Assembly (NCBI GenBank): GCA_003427395.1
Contig: BFEA01000019.1
Span: 4,912,261 to 4,939,368 of the forward strand
Length of the DNA: 27,108 nt
Reading direction: 5' to 3'
Source of the DNA: Chara braunii
Taxonomy: Eukaryota > Streptophyta > Charophyceae > Charales > Characeae
The position numbers were made by a program, and so were the translations under genes. The notes under the pieces were generated by a model, which saw only the letters and a program-made list of their open reading frames with translations, was not told the origin of the DNA and did not search any database. Of this stretch, positions 26,349-27,108 are shown one piece after another. Numbering within the stretch: position 1 is the stretch's first letter; every line of letters starts with the position of its first letter.

Positions 26349-26401
26349 TGTTGTATGTTGATTTAGCAAACCAATGCCGTCAGCCACTCAGCCATACCTC
26401 C
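26349..26401 (-). pseudogene. trnS-GCU: tRNA-Ser(GCU) 5' half, plant-mitochondrial type
   Basis: The minus strand reads GGAGGTATGGCTGAGTGGCT, then GGCATTGGTTTGCTAAATC with the anticodon GCU, then AACATACAA. I recognise this as plant-mitochondrial trnS-GCU. It ends abruptly at the tRNA-Thr-like piece, which it meets tail to tail. The variable arm, T-arm and 3' acceptor strand are missing. Confidence 0.8.
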
Positions 26402-26440
26402 CGGGAAAAACGGGATTTGAACCCGCGACTTCTGGCGTGC
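26402..26440 (-). pseudogene. 3' part of another tRNA, fused directly to the tRNA-Ser 5' end
   Basis: The minus strand shows AAGTCGCGGGTTCAAATCCC and GTTTTTCCCG, a perfect T-stem/loop (CGGGTTCAAATCCCG) followed by an acceptor-like end. The next base begins the tRNA-Ser. Its 5' half is not visible, so identity was not assigned. Confidence 0.6.
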
Positions 26441-26690
26441 GAAGTACCGTCAAAAGTTGTTTGATCGGGGCCTGGAGTCACCTTTTGTGATAATTTATAT
26501 GCGATTATCCAGATTCCGATGTTTCGCAGAAAACCTCCAAGATGATAGTAAACCCGAACGGTTTTTTTGTAACTGTGAATCCAAAGGCCTAGTAAAGAGT
26601 CAACTCCATACCTTACATTTTCATTTTTGGTCACATCCACATCCACTCCGGGATCCAAGGGAGTTGTCTTGCAAGCCTGAGAAGGTGGTC
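26441..26690. other. No gene recognised; possibly organelle-derived
   Basis: Lower GC than the purine-rich blocks on both sides, adjacent to the tRNA fragments. It might belong to the same mitochondrial insert, but I recognise no mitochondrial gene in it. Confidence 0.35.
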
Positions 26691-27000
26691 GCATGAGCAC
26701 CAGGAGGACGTCGCGTATGGCGGAGGAGAAGGGGGAGGAGGACGTCGTGCAAGGGTAAGGGTTCTGCGGAGGAGGTCATGCAAGGGGGAGGAGGTTGCAT
26801 GAAGGGGAGGAAGGGAGGGAGGATACCGTGCAAGGGTGCGAAGGAGGTCGTGGGAGTGGGAGGGGGACAAGATGGCAAAGGGGGCAGGAGGAGGAGGTGC
26901 GAGGGGGAAGAGTAGATCCTGCAAGTGAGAGTGGGAGTACAAAAAGGTGGCAGAAGAGCACAGGGGAGGATGGAGGAGAAGGCGGTTGAGTGAGGGTGCG
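26691..27000. repeat. Purine-rich low-complexity block, right of the tRNA fragments
   Basis: Repeated GGAGGAGG with recurring variants of GTCGTGCAAGGGT (about 26744, 26776, 26830). It shares the ACAAAAAGGTGGCAG segment with the left block. Minus-strand open frames here are Pro/Ser/Leu-rich composition artefacts. Confidence 0.7.
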
Positions 27001-27108
27001 GAGCTCTGCCACTTTGTTGTGATTGGTGTCCATAACTGTCCCCGTACATCCACGGGAACTTGATATATAAGACTTTGAATTTTCAAACAATTTCCAAGGT
27101 GGGCTCGT

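Noticed and set aside
26621-27090. Long overlapping minus-strand ORFs rich in Pro, Ser and Leu
   Set aside because: All three minus frames are open because the purine-rich plus strand lacks stop codons in complement. This is a composition artefact, not coding.

Overview
The window looks like a repeat-rich nuclear segment from a plant-lineage (streptophyte) genome. Almost everything recognisable is mobile DNA or its debris, and I see no intact cellular gene. The evidence for a plant lineage is: (i) two Ty3/gypsy elements of chromovirus type, one with the classic plant primer-binding site for initiator tRNA-Met; (ii) a degraded LINE with a zf-RVT-like C-terminus; (iii) tRNA fragments of plant-mitochondrial type. 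A mitochondrial-type tRNA-Thr(GGU), kept in charophytes and bryophytes but generally missing from vascular-plant mitochondria, hints at a non-vascular streptophyte such as a charophyte. That last step is inference, not proof.

Layout. 1-3034: short tandem arrays, a fragment of a fold-back DNA element (393-520), and SINE-like copies with A/T tails, one inside a 13-bp target-site duplication (886-1137). 3035-11493: a complete but dead Ty3/gypsy element on the minus strand, with LTRs at 3035-3965 and 10523-11493. It reads gag, protease, RT, RNase H, integrase, chromodomain-like tail, and a SINE has inserted into pol. 11494-14279: AT-rich DNA, another SINE-like copy, and the 3' part of a LINE ORF2 on the minus strand (12534-13855). 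14280-23158: a second, related Ty3/gypsy element on the plus strand, with LTRs at 14280-15522 and 22325-23158 and a CAGAT target duplication. A DNA transposon with an 8-bp duplication interrupts its integrase. 23159-24160: inverted repeats nested inside each other. 24611-25242: a poly(T) tract followed by an unrecognised 182-codon minus-strand ORF, a retroposon-like arrangement. 25263-25980: a duplicated G-rich block. 26230-26440: a mosaic of four mitochondrial-type tRNA pieces set in purine-rich low-complexity DNA.

The two retroelements are oriented with their 5' LTRs facing each other across about 2.8 kb. They share coding content, the LTR end motif TGCAAT...ATTGCA, the ATT spacer before the primer site, the sequence upstream of the 3' LTR, and a 14-bp palindrome GTGCCACGTGGCAC in the LTRs, but the rest of the LTRs is largely different. 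Both are inactivated at different catalytic points. In the minus copy the first RT aspartate reads Asn and the first integrase aspartate is deleted. In the plus copy the second integrase aspartate reads Gly and RT has in-frame stops. Their leaders and LTRs carry many ACGT-core (CCACGTCA / TGACGTGGC) motifs, a plausible shared transcriptional control signature.
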